NCBI GenBank assembly: GCA_963678705.1
Contig: OY783217.1
Span: forward strand, 62,001 to 126,000
Length of the DNA stretch: 64,000 nucleotides
Reading direction: 5' to 3'
DNA from: Panorpa germanica
Lineage: Eukaryota; Arthropoda; Insecta; Mecoptera; Panorpidae
In this document: in pieces, positions 46,286-60,026 of the stretch
How the letters are laid out: every line of letters starts with the position of its first letter
How positions within the stretch are numbered: the first letter of the stretch is position 1
The notes under the pieces: generated by a model
What the model was told of the DNA's origin: nothing
Databases searched by the model: none
Seen by the model: only the letters and a program-made list of their open reading frames with translations
Position numbers and translations under genes: made by a program

Positions 46286-46600
46286 TCTAATATAAACAGA
46301 AAAATTTGAAAATAATTGACATTATTTAATGCTCAAATGGCGTTAATTTTGGCTATTGCAAACGTTTTATAACAAAAATATTTACTCACCAATTAATAAA
46401 TTTCAAATATTTCAATGTTTAATGCAAGCTATAATACTTTTTATAAGTCAACAATACTTTTAAAATACACTAGTTATCACATTTAAAAATATAACTCAAT
46501 CCTATAAATATATTTTGTTAGATAGACGCGTTGTTTCACATATTTCACGACCACCATTTTATATTTTCGGATTGTTTCGGATAATGCATGAGATGTAAAA
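46286..46600 (-). promoter_or_regulatory. 5' UTR intron and promoter region of Acinus
   Basis: TTAATTG before GTGAGT (46390) pairs with the TTATATTAG acceptor (46287), giving a ~100 bp intron just upstream of the ATG. The transcription start should lie near 46.45-46.6 kb. Confidence 0.4.
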
Positions 46601-47965
46601 TACCAACTCTGTAAAGTTAAAACTAAGCGGCCAGACGTTGTGGCGCGAATTATATTTTTTTAAACTTAAGGCCAATGAAAATTATTGAACAGTCAAACTA
46701 TTGTGATATTCAAAAGATTTTAACTTACTATGCATGTTTTGAGGACCTAAAAACATAATTAAACAAATTAAATTTAAGGAAATATTATCTTATATCATTC
46801 TTTTTATATAGTTCTAACGTGGCGATGTCAACAATCAATTAATTCAAACTCGCCTCGTGAAAACTCCGCTCGGTTATTATTTAAGTAATAACAAATAATT
46901 ATAAGTTACTCAAAATTGATAGTTTTTAAAATTGTCAGTAAAGTGTTCTTACGCAGTTTAAGTAAATTATTATTTTAATCCCTAGATATAACCTATATAC
47001 AAAATATCTATAATTTATAACTGATGACCTTTACGAAAATCTCGGATTCTATTCTATCTGGTGTTAGTTTGTCACAGATTTCATTGTACCCAGTGTAACT
47101 ATCGTGTATAAGAACCGTTGAATTGATCAACTATGCTTAAGATACATAAATATACATAGAAACGTAGAACACAACTCATTTAAATTAGAAATAACAAATT
47201 ATATAAATTAAAAAAATTGTTTAATGTATTCCAGTTGTATTGTGCCTTAAATTTGTTATAAATATATAATAATAAATATTACAAATATTTAAAAAATTTA
47301 CATTAAAATTGAAATTTCTGTAATAATTTAGCTATATCTTATAAATTCAAATTATTGCAGTTCAAATATTTATTATTTGAAGTAATAGCCAATTGACACC
47401 CAATGCAATTAACATTATTTTATAATTTGAATTTATAAACACTCTAAATTAAATTTTTGTTTACATAGATATTACTGAATTTCAGATGAAATACTCATTT
47501 AAATTGTTATAGAAATTGTCCTAAAAATATTGCACAAATAATTTTTACAAAATAATTTTTTTGTAAGTCGTAGTATTAAAATTGAGTCTCTCTCGCGATA
47601 GGCTGATGAATATTGATTGGAGTATCATTCATTATTAATTCTATATAGTAATATGTAGCTAAGATATGAAATGATGTGTTAGATAATAAGATATGATAAT
47701 TATTAAAAACTGAAACAACAAAAACAACTATATAAAAGTAATCTGACTAGTTTAAATAAATAACTTAAAAAATAAATATTTTTGGTATCTTTTTAGTTAA
47801 CAAATTTTAAAATTCTTGAATTGAAGTTCTTCAGTTTGGTCCTTATATTATTCACATTAGCTGCGTCGTTAATTTCTGTAATCAAAATGAAATTATCATT
47901 CTAGTGACCCAAAATTAAATAATTCTATTTGGATTAGTATTTACATATAAAAAATCCACGATCTT
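46601..47965. other. Intergenic between Acinus and TRIC
   Basis: Strongly AT-rich; no ORF or repeat with support. The left edge of the TRIC 3' UTR falls here. Confidence 0.5.
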
Positions 47966-50900
47966 TTAATTTGTTTTCTTTGCATCTTTTGGTTCTTCCT
48001 TAACTTGTCCACGACCAAGAAGTTTAGCAAGAGAGTCCCAGATTCCACCAAAGAACAATGCACAAGACAAATTTTCAAAAGGAACGAAGGGATCGTGGAT
48101 ACCCAACAGAATTGATGATAGCTGAAACACAAAATAATGTATTTGTATATTATTTAAAAAATAGGTAGAATATAAACTATTAATTTTCTAAAGCTGAATG
48201 AAGAAATACCTTGAAGTAAACGAAGAAGATAACGATTCCGAAGTACACTAATGCATGTGGAGCAGAAATCAGGTCAGTCTTTTTGTCCAGAACGAAGATT
48301 ACAGACGCAACAAGTGAAGCTTTAGTATAGCTGAAAATATTCAAATGTTTTATATAATAAACCGAATAGATTGTAGTCCATTTATTTATGCAATGACCAC
48401 AGAATATTTTTTGTTTTATGTCGAGTTATTTCTAGTCACACGTATGTGTCGCTCTTGCTAAATATTTAAACTTTGATCGGAATGTGATTTTGAAAGAATG
48501 AAGATTGGGGACACAGCTTAAAGAATGGTCAGATGAAATTAAATTCTGATGCTATTGGAACCTTAGTAGTAGCTCCGAGTCTTCACAGAACCCAGTACTA
48601 ATAGATCGTAACTGCAACCCCATTCAACTAGAACAATACTTACAAAGATGGTTGCATGAATTCCATAGCAGTAGGAGTCCACGCTCCTCTGATTAGCCTC
48701 TCAATTAATTTAGTAAATCCAGCGCCATTGCCCTTCAGGGTACCGATAATAATCATAATCACATAGGCACTAGGATACAGCTTGGCAGCATGGGTAACAC
48801 CATCATATACTTTCTTGCATCTGTATATTTCCTTCATAGCTGATGCTACTATTTTAACAGGTAAGAATTTTCCAATTTTATAACCGATGTCAAATGGTGT
48901 GTAAAATACAACATACCTAGAAAAAAATATAAATATTACCCCTGAATAAACTGCAACCAAGATAACACTATTATAAATACTCTTACCAAACTGCTGTAGC
49001 TACAAATAATTGTTGACCGTTCTTAAGTGGAGCTAATATAGGTTCCCCGAGAAGACCATTTGCAACCATTCCTCCAGCAAATACTACAAGCATTGTAGAT
49101 AACCAGCATGCTAATGGATGTTTTCGGGAGAAAGCCAAAGCACCTATAAAACAAATAGTTGTAATTTAAAAATCAATATTCATATCTGATTATCAAATAA
49201 ACTTAAGAAGCAGATATATTTTTGTTTAACGGGCCAAATGAGTTAATGTGAAACATTCCGGTCTTATTCATAGTAGTACATCGATCTATGTTGGAAAAGG
49301 TATTAATTAAATAGTAATAAATGAAGAGCGATAATTAAATTTTAATTATTTTTAAAATAAAAATACATATTTTAATCCGAGCTCTTTCAAAAATATTTTG
49401 TGATTGCTTTAATATGGCTCGTTGGTCTAGGGGTATGATTCTCGCTTCGGGTGCGAGAGGTCCCGGGTTCAAATCCCGGACGAGCCCGAGCTTGCTCTTT
49501 TTGTTGAAATTTCTTTTTTACTCTTTACTCTATTCTAATGCTCTCTAATCATACGGTCCATGGATTATTAACATTCCTAATTAAGTATTTTTCTCAATCT
49601 TAATAACAAACAGTATTCACTATTTTTGGTATTTTATACATCGATGTTTAATGAAATTTATAAAACCTAAGGATTTGAAAAAAGGATTACTTTAATTTAA
49701 AAGAATTTTTGATTAATTGTTGTTAGTGACTGATAATGAAAAGATAAAAATATTATAATACAAATAAAGATTAAAAGCAAACAAATATTTTATCTATAAA
49801 TCAAATACGTGCCGTAAATAATTTAGTATCAGCCCTGCACGATCATGCACGTTTTATTCGTTTAATCAATTATAAAGATAAGGAGTTTAACATTGGTTAA
49901 GCAGGGCGAAAATAAATTGTATCCAGTCGCAATCATTCAGTGATTTATCAATCAAAATTTATTCACAGATTAGACCAGAATCGAAAAAATAAGCCGAGTG
50001 CAAAATAAATTAAAGATTAATACATCTAATTGTCTTTTAAAACAAAGTATTTATTATCCTGTGCTATATATTTTTAAATAATTAAATTGTATTAGAAGTC
50101 TGTAGATTTTAGGTTTGAAGCCCGGACGTCGAACTTCCTAGATGGCAACTTGGGTATGAAAAAAAATAGTCAATGTAATCGCATTACTTCTAATTTTACG
50201 TTTATTGAACTAAGTTCGACGAGTAATATTGATTTATATTGTATTTATGTAACGGCCTATGCAGTGGGAACACAACCATGCTTATTCATTCCACTAATAT
50301 TGAGCAAGTAAAAAGAAAAAAACTCATAACTTTCATTTTTATTTGTTACGCAGTTCCTTTCGTTAAAAGTGTAGCAGTTAAATATTTTCATATTATCACA
50401 GACAGACCTTATGTACGAGAGTATTACAATTCTCATATCAGGCCGTTTATTTTTAGCGTTTATATTTATAAATTTGTGTAGGGTTTAGAACGTATGGTAA
50501 GTCAAGTTGAACACAGTGCATAGCATTAACTAAGCATGGGATATCGAAATGTATGATCAGACAAATCCAATTTAATTTTTCGAGAGGTTCCGAGTCTTCT
50601 ACAGACTTCTTTAATTGTAAAGAACACCTCAGGTTTTCCTGATGACCATCAACGTTTAAACATTTCCTTTTTTATTTATTTAATGATTCAGTTTATTTTC
50701 GATACTAGTTCTATCATTGAAGGACTCCTATTGTATTTTCAGTGACTTCACAATTGCCTAATAAGAGCAGGCTTATATTTAGCATACAATCCTATGAAGA
50801 TGAAGTTGTCTATCAAGACCTAAATTAGCCATTATACTTTATTTTTTAATCATTTGCAATGTTAATTATTAAAGGGACGAATAGGTTTACACCATAAGTT

Positions 50901-52027
50901 CACGCCCGAATTCGTACCCTCTTTTCTTTTATAAATCGCCATCTCTTTTATACAATAGAGTACTGTAAGAAGAAAAAAAGAAATGCAAGTCTGTAAAAGT
51001 AATTTACAAATAAAAATCCAAGCTGCCAACGTGTTGGTTTTCAATACAACAATCTAATAACTGTTTGCCTGTATAAATAATCTAAAAGAGATAGTACAAC
51101 AATTTCAGAATGTATTAGAACGTTTTGAATATTAATTGCAATGCAAAACAGTTGAACAAAGTAGCTTATCAATTGTGGGGACATTCTTATCACTTGTATA
51201 CACACGATACATTAATTAACGTACGCGAAACTTCGCGATTTAAATTTTTCTTTAATCAATTTCTAGTAATTCTGTTTATAAAACCTTTAATTATTATCGT
51301 AATACGTTTATGCTTTAATTTAAACTATAATTATTAATGTAGCCACAACAAAAAAAATTAATTTAGTAATTTTTAATTAATTTATTTTATTATAAAATTG
51401 AAGTACATAAAGCATAATTAAATACAACATAAAATCTTTAACAAGCATGAGATAGGGAAACAAAAGAACAAATCAGTAATAATTATGTAAAATTAATAAG
51501 AAGTTTAGAATTAAATTAGAAGCAAATTTGGTTGTTGTTTTGAATACATATATGGAACTGTCAAATAAAATTCAAATTTAAAAATGGTTAAACGTAATAT
51601 CATATCACGAAACTAAGAAAATTGAAACTTAAGTATGAAATACTAATTAAATACTAATACAAATTCGATAATATGTATATATCAATTTGATAACCATTAT
51701 AATTTACTTTAGGAAAACTTTACTAAGCATATATACATTTTTTTGACATATGCAAAAACAAATATTATAACAATATTACATAATAGTGAATTAAAACTAA
51801 CAAGTAAAAGTTTATTTAAAAAAAAGCAATTATTCAATATGTATTATATAGTTTTAACATGTTCGTTATATAAATAAACTATCTAAAATAATCTAATTTT
51901 ACTCACCAGGTCCCAAATCTTCTCTTACAGACAGCGCACAAAGTAATGAATGTGCTATATCAAAATAAGGAAACATTTTTAATTTTATGACTTGATTAGC
52001 CAAATCTAAAAAGGCTTCGGGATCCAT
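47966..52027 (-). CDS. TRIC (TMEM38-type) trimeric intracellular cation channel
   Basis: Exons: 52027-51907, 49143-48987, 48916-48644, 48330-48210, 48121-47966; 828 nt, 275 aa, the usual TRIC length. The first exon begins MDPEAFLDLANQVIKLKMFP. The signature KEIYRCKKVYDGVTHAAKLYP matches the TRIC KEVxR...KVxxGVxHA motif, with I for V. IGTLKGNGAG is the conserved glycine-rich turn, and GAWTPTAMEFMQPSF and LDKKTDLISAPHALVYFGIV complete the family pattern. Several hydrophobic segments form the seven-helix bundle, and the C terminus is lysine-rich (KEEPKDAKKTN), as in other TRICs. The protein passes K+ across ER/SR membranes to balance Ca2+ release. Intron 1 (2.8 kb) carries a tRNA-Pro gene on the other strand. 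Confidence 0.95.
49416..49487 (+). tRNA. tRNA-Pro (anticodon CGG)
   Basis: 72 nt cloverleaf. Acceptor stem GGCTCGT pairs with ACGAGCC, with discriminator C at 49487. The D-loop holds TGGTCTAGGGGTATGAT. Anticodon stem CTCGC/GCGAG carries loop TTCGGGT, so the anticodon is CGG (codon CCG). T-arm CCGGGTTCAAATCCCGG. Internal promoter boxes A and B are intact, no intron, and a T-rich run (49497-49502) serves as Pol III terminator. It lies antisense in intron 1 of TRIC. Confidence 0.97.
49503..51906. other. Remainder of TRIC intron 1
   Basis: AT-rich; open frames at 50239-50481 and 51125-51337 have no similarity or splice support. Confidence 0.5.
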
Positions 52028-53497
52028 GGTTAATGTTTAAAAACTTCGTTATATTCGATTAATAAGTCTAAAATATTTATACTAATATAGAAAAACCACA
52101 CTCCACACTCTCCCCGACACAGCCGCTTATGCCAACGCGAGATAGACTGGATGTTTACTAAAATAGTCGTAGCTATAAAGTGGCGCTAGGCATAAAGGGT
52201 CGGTATCGTTCGGCATTCATCGGATTCATTTTCTGTTCGGCTTCTCTGCTGTTTACGTTTAAATATCAGAGATTCTCAACACTTAATCTATATATTAATT
52301 AGTTTTCATAATTGTATATTAAAATATACTCAAAGTCACTGCCTAAATATAAAAACTTGGTAACCACCGCAAAAGAAACCACCCCATCTCTTGGCAAGCA
52401 ATATATTTGGACCCTTTTGGTTTTATATATTATTGTATATTTACTTAATTTATCGTTAGTCTATTTTCGATGCTGATGTCCTATCATTGATGATATTTAA
52501 AGTAGGTTTTTATATCATGAAAATCAAGAAATTTTAATTATGATACACATTTAAAATAAATTGCCTCTTGCGGTGTTTCCTTTTGTCTAAACCAGTAAGA
52601 ATCGGTTGTACCAACGTCTTTTGTATCCAGAAATTGTATCCAGACAAAATTGCCTTTCACCGAAGTCAAAGATTGTCGTTTTCTTTAATCATCCCACAAT
52701 AAATTAATTGTATTCAGTTACAATTACTATGCTGAAATACAGAAAATTACGCCTACACTGTCTGCAACACAAGTTACACCAATTCGAACGTGAGGTGTAC
52801 TATTTCAATGTAACTGTCTTTGATATAGACTACATAGTTCCAACTAGTACAAATGCGTTTGTAAATCAATTTTAAATAGTTTGAATAAAATTGTAGTACA
52901 ATAAAGTTCTTGTGCTACCTTCAATCAGTCTATTATGCATAAATTAACATTTATTGTGGATTAAAACAGTGGATTAACGTGCACATACTTTATTAATTCA
53001 AGAACACCGTATAAAATATAATATAAAAAATTATAAATGCATATTATACAGTTAAAATGATGTAAGAATTATAAGAACATTGAACATTATTTGTTATCAA
53101 TGTACTTTATTTATGAATAATTCATTTAAACTTAATCTTAAAGTTAATTTTATAATATATCTTATTCAAATTTATTATTCAATAATTCTGGAAAATGAAA
53201 TATAAATATTTATTAAATAAAATATCTGTAATTAATTCTTAATGTCAAAATATAGAATAATATGTAATTAATTGTAATACGTACTAAAAATAATGAAATA
53301 TATTAAACACAATAAAATCAATTAGCAAAATTGTTAGATGACTTAAAATTTAAATAGCGTGTCATTTATTTAGCACTTACTCTCATTTTGCATATTACAT
53401 AAAAATAAATGATTTGGTTTGGATAATGATTGACATATAAATAATTCTTAATCAACTAGGTCCTAGGATATAGTTCAACTTCTTGTGGAGACTAAAA
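52028..53497. other. TRIC promoter side and 3' flank of the 534 aa gene
   Basis: The 52080-52260 segment is richer in GC and lies just upstream of the TRIC start, so it likely holds its promoter. The rest is AT-rich and empty. Confidence 0.4.
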
Positions 53498-56400
53498 TTA
53501 TTTCTTGTTAAAATGGTTCAGCTTCGGTGAATGTTTATGATTTTTTTGTGAATGTTTTTGTTGTCCCTTCTTTGGGGTTTTTGTGTGATGATTTTGATGA
53601 TGGCCAGCTTGTTGTGCGTCTGTATCATTGTTGCTATTCTGATGTAAGTTTGCTGACCCAGAAGAATTCAATTGATGGTCTGTGCTTTCAGCGGAAGATG
53701 GTTGTGTTACCTCGAAGTTAAACTTTCTTTCATTAGTTGGTGTTTTCTCTGTAACAATAACATCGACAGTTTTATAAATTGTATTTTTGTAAGTTGTATG
53801 TGGTTTAAATTAGAATCTAGCATGGGTAACACTTGCGGAGACACGCCGTTATGTGCGCTGTAGGTATAATTTACATTATAATATAATACACAAATGCTTG
53901 CTAATATTAACTTCTTTTGTATTTAGAAGAATAACTGAAATCTAATGTAAAAATATAAATTAACCTGATTCAATCAATTTCACGGAATTGTTGGCTTGCT
54001 CAAAGAAGCATTCATTGGGTAGCGGGCTGGTGCAATTGCTTGATAAGGGGCTGTAGTATTGTTCATCGCTGGAAGGGCACGTTTCCTTCACAACTACCTC
54101 ACCGCCATGCTGCTCAGCATTTATAAAATTAACTAAATCTGAAAATAACTTAAACCTTTTTAATTTTCAGTGAAAATCAGTTACAAAATGAATTAAACTA
54201 CTATTGTTTGTAAGTTTTTAAATAATTTACGTTGATGAACTTTTGCTTACAATCAATAATTCTTATGATTAAGAATAGAGTTTTTCAAATAATATTTCAC
54301 ATTAAGAATTAAGTTTATCTTATTAAACAAAGATGTGTGGTTTTTGTATGATTGATTTTCATGAGTTGTTATACCTTTTTTATCGTGTTTTAAGTTTGCC
54401 GGGCAGAATTTTTCCTTGTAGATATCGCTGGCGCCATTTTGAGCTAAAAGATTCAGTAATTCCTCTACTTTGAATTAGTGGAATAAAGTTTATTCATGGT
54501 CGAGCAAATATTCTACGTGTAATAGCCAAGAAGCAAACCAGTATAATTTTGTTGGATAAATGTTTCACTAATGAAAGTAATCAATAGCTATCATGATTTA
54601 GTTATGGGTAATGCATATGTATAGTGCGCAGTTATAATAATGCTAAAATAATTGATTCTTTGCCGTAGAACTTGTTGAATATAGATGGTAGTTAGAAAAT
54701 CTTAAAAGCAAGCAGTAATGTACTTGCTTGTATCGTAATTAATATAAATGGATGACAATATATGTAATCGTTTCCAGTTTAGAACAGTTCAAGGTACAAT
54801 CTTTCTACATTAAAAAGCAAAAACATTTTTTAGGTTTATATTTATAGCCTGCATACAAACCTACGATATTTATTTTATAATTTTATTTTATTTAATTTAG
54901 AAAAGGTTCTAAACCCACTTATCGAAAAGTAAATGGAAATTTTCCGATATTCTAATTCAAAGAATGTTATTTATGGTAATAGGATATATATTTGAGATTA
55001 ATGAGTATAACAATGAGTACATATAATGAAATAATAACGAAAGCATACATGGCGGTTTGAATGAAAATGCATTATTAAAGCAAAAAAAACTTGTAAACAA
55101 TAAATAGTTTAATGAGAAATATCAGCAAATAAGCAAAAACATGGATATCAGTTATTCAGACAAACCTATTTTCGGAGACACTTTGGTTTTGGTGTCAACT
55201 GGTTTCTTCACCGGAAGTGGTGGTGGAGAGTGAGAATGCGGTTCAATTTGTTCCGCACCTTTATTTTCAATTTGAATCATTTTCAAATCATCCACTTTAT
55301 TTAATTCATTAATTTCGGCGACATGGTTTTTGATATCTTCTTCTTCCTTTTTCTTCTGATGCTCATCTTCTTTATTGACTTCTTTTTCAGTTTCTTCTGC
55401 GATAACTTGATCCGATATGGAGCCATGGGAACTTACTTTACTTTCGTTTAAATGATCTTCTTCATCATCTGTTCGATACTCCGAACTGTCACTCGTTGTG
55501 GACGACTCATCTCCCACCTAAACACAAACGAACAATATGGAATTTGTGACACGTTTCTTAGTTGGTCAGGTATTAAACAACGAATCTTACTTCGTAGTCT
55601 GGGTCTGCAACGTCATCGGTATCAGATAAAATATTTGACATCTGTAATATTTCAGTTAAATCATATTCTTCTTCTTGTTCACTTTGGTCAATTTGCTGAT
55701 GCTTGCGTTTCGCCTGCGAAATGAGAAACCAATCAGAACTGTTCGACAGGTGTTTGCATACAACAGGTGTTAGCAACTTACTGGCGTGGGGCTGCTTCTG
55801 CTGAGAGGAACACTTTGAATATCGTCCTGACGTTGCAGGCACAACAAGCTGTACACAGAAAATTTGAAACTGGAAAGTAGCCCCAACTTAGCAGCTTTTG
55901 CAACAGCCTGATTACGTAATCTTATAAGACGCAATCCATTAAACTTTACGGCTCTTAAGCGGCGTCTGCGGTTTTGTAAGAATTTTACCTTCAAAGTTCA
56001 AATTATTAATAATATGTAAAAGAAGTTCAAGGTAAAATATTTGGGAAATACTTACGATAATTTCTGGTGTAATGGGATCTTTTCCTATAGCAGCTGCTCC
56101 AAAGAATAATAAAATATGAAATATACGAAACAGTATTATTGTAGGAAGAAAGATAATCCACGGAAGAGGTCGAATAAGTTCTGAAGAATTTCCAAGTTTG
56201 CTCTGGTTTCCTGAATCGTCTAACGTACCTAAAGAACAATTAAATGGATCCAGAAATGTCTCTAAACATATTTTCGTATCTGCTAGATCTGCTCTACTAC
56301 CTGGTGGTCTTGGAATAAACCATTCCATACACTTCTCTATAGCCCAGAGAGCTCTGTTAGTTTTCCGCAAAGCGAATTGACCAAGGGAAGTAGCTGACAA

Positions 56401-56672
56401 GCGATCGGCGATGTCGCAAACCGCGTAGCCGACTCGAGCAGGAATACCCTCTACCTGAAAAGAAACACAAATTACTTTTGTACATAACATTTGTGATAGA
56501 TGCGTTTGCATATCATTATTTGTTTAAAAAGTATGAGTGAATATCTTGTTACTTTATCTACTCTCTGTCTAATTCCTTATCTAAATTTACTATATCCTTA
56601 AACAGATAATTAACGACTAATTAAAAATCAAGTATTACTCACCACATCGTAACTTTGATCCAAGTTCTCCAT
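53498..56672 (-). CDS. Conserved-looking protein of unknown function, eight exons, one hydrophobic segment
   Basis: Exons: 56672-56643, 56454-56056, 55988-55782, 55713-55591, 55517-55166, 54443-54375, 54138-53965, 53748-53498; 1605 nt, 534 aa, every junction in phase. I do not recognise the family. The N terminus (MENLDQSYDVVEGIPARVGY) leads to a low-charge region with an amphipathic look. A hydrophobic stretch at about residues 106-132 (PLPWIIFLPTIILFRIFHIL) could be a membrane hairpin or single span. It is followed directly by the basic VKFLQNRRRRLRAVKF. The second half is acidic and low-complexity (EEEYDLTEIL, a long E/K-rich exon 5 with SPPPLPVKKP) and ends in a His/Gln/Lys-rich tail. No signal peptide. 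A membrane-surface or lipid-droplet-type protein is a guess from layout only. The acceptor of exon 3 (TTTGAAG) is weak. An acceptor before the ATG suggests a non-coding first exon upstream. Confidence 0.8.
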
Positions 56673-59345
56673 TTTTTTCTATCCAGTTGAAACTAAAATG
56701 AACAAACAAAAACAAAATAAAATATTTTTACAGACAGCTTTATTAACTCAATTAAACTCATCATGTTTTTTTTTTTTTTTTTATTTTATATTTATTCTCG
56801 TTCATTTTAATCAGCCAATATTATTGGTTGGACTTCGAAATCTTTAATTTTATTTATTTGTACACTTTGATACACTTTGCATTTTGTACCATCTTATCTT
56901 GGTTCTGAGACATAATATATTATATTATATATGTGTCCATGTTTTAATTGTATCTATTCATTTAAAATGATAGTAGTTTACGGAATTCTTTATTCTAATA
57001 GACCGTCTTGTTTCAAGTCTTATGTGAAGCAGTTGTTCAGTCATGCTCCCTTTTGCCGAAGGTTCAATTACAAGACTTGGTAGGTCTAGAAACCAACTTT
57101 ATATTTCTTGTTATAACAAGTGTTCCGTTATATATATGTTCAGTCGTTGTTCGTTGCTTTCAAATTGCAAAAGTAAGCTGTATACTCTATGTTAGACAGA
57201 GATAGATATGGAGTAAAACTAAAAAACAAGTTGGTTAGTTAAATCGGTACAAAATGCATAACCCCACCCCATAAACTTAAACTTTAAAATACGCAATTTC
57301 CCAAATATATTTTTCTACCTGTGGCTTAGAACATGCTTCAAAAAATCTTACTAAAATCCAAATAAGATACGTTACTACGATACGCATAAATGTAGGGATG
57401 TTGTTCTCTAATTATTGACCCAGGTCGGTACTGTGACTATCTTTTTATTTTCTAATAAAATAATTTAGCAAATGTTTGCAAATTTCGGCAGCAGCTTAAT
57501 AAATCGTCGTTGCATTTGCATATAATATTTCTTACTAATACTGCGTTCAAAACTTGATAAAGTTGCTTTTTGCGACGCTCCAGATTACTTACAAACAAAA
57601 CAAATAAACAAAATGCGTTGAGATAATAGAAAACTACGTACGTTTAAAAATACTTTACAGAGATTAAACGAGTTGATAATAAAATGCTGTACCAATGTAT
57701 TTATATGAAATATAATTGACAGCAGAACAGCTATAGTACGTGGTGCATCAAACGAATTTTGCCGTTCACACTACTACAGTTCGTTCATTTTACAACACTC
57801 ATAATATAAAGACTTTGTAGTTTGCACGAACCAACTGTAAGTAGTATGCATCTCCTTTACATTCTGTTATATAAAAGAGATTGAATTCATAGATTAGAGA
57901 TTAAGATCCTCTATATAGATTTAAGGTTAAAATACGACTGAATAAAAAATATGTGGATATTTAAGACCATGATATCCAACTTTAACAATATATAGTTTTA
58001 TAGAAGTAAAGAGATTGTTCACAAGCCCATTGTATAGCATTTAAATCAAAAGAATTCTATTGAACACCAATTTAAACATTCAATTTCGGGCTCTACAATA
58101 TTCTGAATACAATCCTGAATAAATCCCTTAGTAAAGTGCCCGCAGCTTGCCAAACTAAAGTCCCCTAATATTTTTGTTGTTGAAAACACGTTGGCAATAG
58201 TAAAGAAATGTTAAATACATAAATGTAGGGGACGAAAAATATTTTCTAAAACCGTTTTATGAGCCTACTATAGATTAATTTTACATCAGGTTGGCATCAA
58301 TCTAAGGATGGCTGTCAAATAAAAATCAAACATCTGCAAAAATGTTCGTTCGGACAGGTCGTCACGAGCCCCAGAGTGCCCGCAACGCGTTGGAAAATAT
58401 ATTGTGTCAATGTATTGTCATTAAATAATAATTATTTGTTTTTGCTCAATAATGTGTGCCTTTAATGCGATGTTAATACATTACAATTACAATATCCGGT
58501 TAGCAAAGCAATTAATTAATCTAAATAAAATATTATTTTTAATTAAATGATAAAATATTTAAATACAGATAACATTTATTGAATAAGCTAAAGATTTTTT
58601 GTTTTCTTTTTGTTTTTAATATAAATAAAAGGCAACGTTTTTGTTATTTCTACACAATAATCGTTTTTGTAACATTATTAACATTTTATAATATTAACTG
58701 CTTATTAAATTCGACTTTAAATATATATATATATATATATTTCGGTGTAAAATGATTTTAAATAAACCTCCATTAGTGTAGGCTGGTCTCACAAAGTATC
58801 CGACTACCTGCTTTTCGAATAGACCATATTAGAGTTATTTCGTATTACTGCACTTTGTCATGAGATGCAGTTTCTACTTTAATATTTTTTAATACACCAC
58901 TCACATACACCGTTTGAAATAGTAAACACAAAGCACAGACATTGGTACTCTTATGTTATTTACGAATATGCATGTATCCCACTTTAGTCGTAACTGTGCG
59001 ACACTAAGTTTACTTTAATGTCCAGAAATATGAACCCTTAATAAATATTAATATAGATATACATATTATCTCATGATAAAGTGACCTACTGCGACTACAT
59101 TATTTTGAGTGAGCCCTAGGTATATTTGCCAGTAGCACTGGTCCCCTTTATCTTGTCCCGCATCCCTCATGTTTCCCGGACCGACCCTGTTTGCTAGTTA
59201 AAGAATAAATTTGGTATTAAAATACCAAAGACATAAAATGATTTTGTTCTGCAACGCAGAAGATGTTTTATAATTCGGTTAAAATTATTAGTAACCATTA
59301 GAAATATGAAACGAATAAATAGATATATGTATAGAAATAACTAAC
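56673..59345. other. Probable 5' UTR intron of the 534 aa gene; no coding exon
   Basis: Sequence just upstream of the ATG reads ATTTTAG then TTTCAACTGG, a plausible acceptor. The interval is AT-rich, with a TA microsatellite at 58722-58741. It has no supported ORF. Confidence 0.4.
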
Positions 59346-59570
59346 CTGTTGGATGTAGAATTGTCCTGAGTTCCTTTGTAATGTTCGGTTAGTTATTTGG
59401 TTAAAATGCACACTATTTCTATTTGTTGTATATCCGTGAATGTGAACAACAGCCTGCAGCACCACAGAACGATGGAGATGAATTTCGAATTTCACTGGCT
59501 GCTTGAATCAGTTGAACTGAAGCCGTGCAGTGTCTATCAAACCGGCTGAACTTTAACCCGATAAGAGTTG
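59346..59570 (-). promoter_or_regulatory. Candidate non-coding first exon of the 534 aa gene
   Basis: A GC-richer island on the minus strand ends in CCAACAG before GTTAGT at 59346, a good donor, with no downstream candidate other than the acceptor near 56693. Inferred only. Confidence 0.3.
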
Positions 59571-60026
59571 ATGGTTGGATTGAATTGGAGGGGAGGGGGA
59601 ATTATTGTAAAAAAAGTGTTACCAATTGAGAAATACGACTATGTACTCGTATTTTAAATGATTCATTATTTTATAAAGACGAAAGTAATTACGTGAAACA
59701 TTTAATTTATATAAATATAAATCCAAGCAGTTCTACATTCATGGGGGCCCTAATGCAATGTCATAGGTTCCACTATATATGAAAAAATAAATAAATTCTT
59801 ACCTGTATTCACAGAATTAGGAGCTCTATTAAAAATAGTTATACTACGTAACGCTACATTATATTTTATCCAGTGCAAATTTAGTTTAGACTCCATTCGA
59901 CTTTTGTGCACCAACATTAATGTGCGATGCAGGGTTTAGTATTTAGAGGAATTTAAATCAGACGAAGTTCTGCACTGACATTTCAATAGCATTTCGTTTT
60001 AATTGAGTACTAGTGAATTTGAATTC

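Noticed and set aside
56213-56232. Possible mini-intron at GTACGTTAG in the 534 aa gene
   Set aside because: The donor and nearest AG are only ~10 bp apart and the frame stays open through them, so exon 2 is kept continuous.
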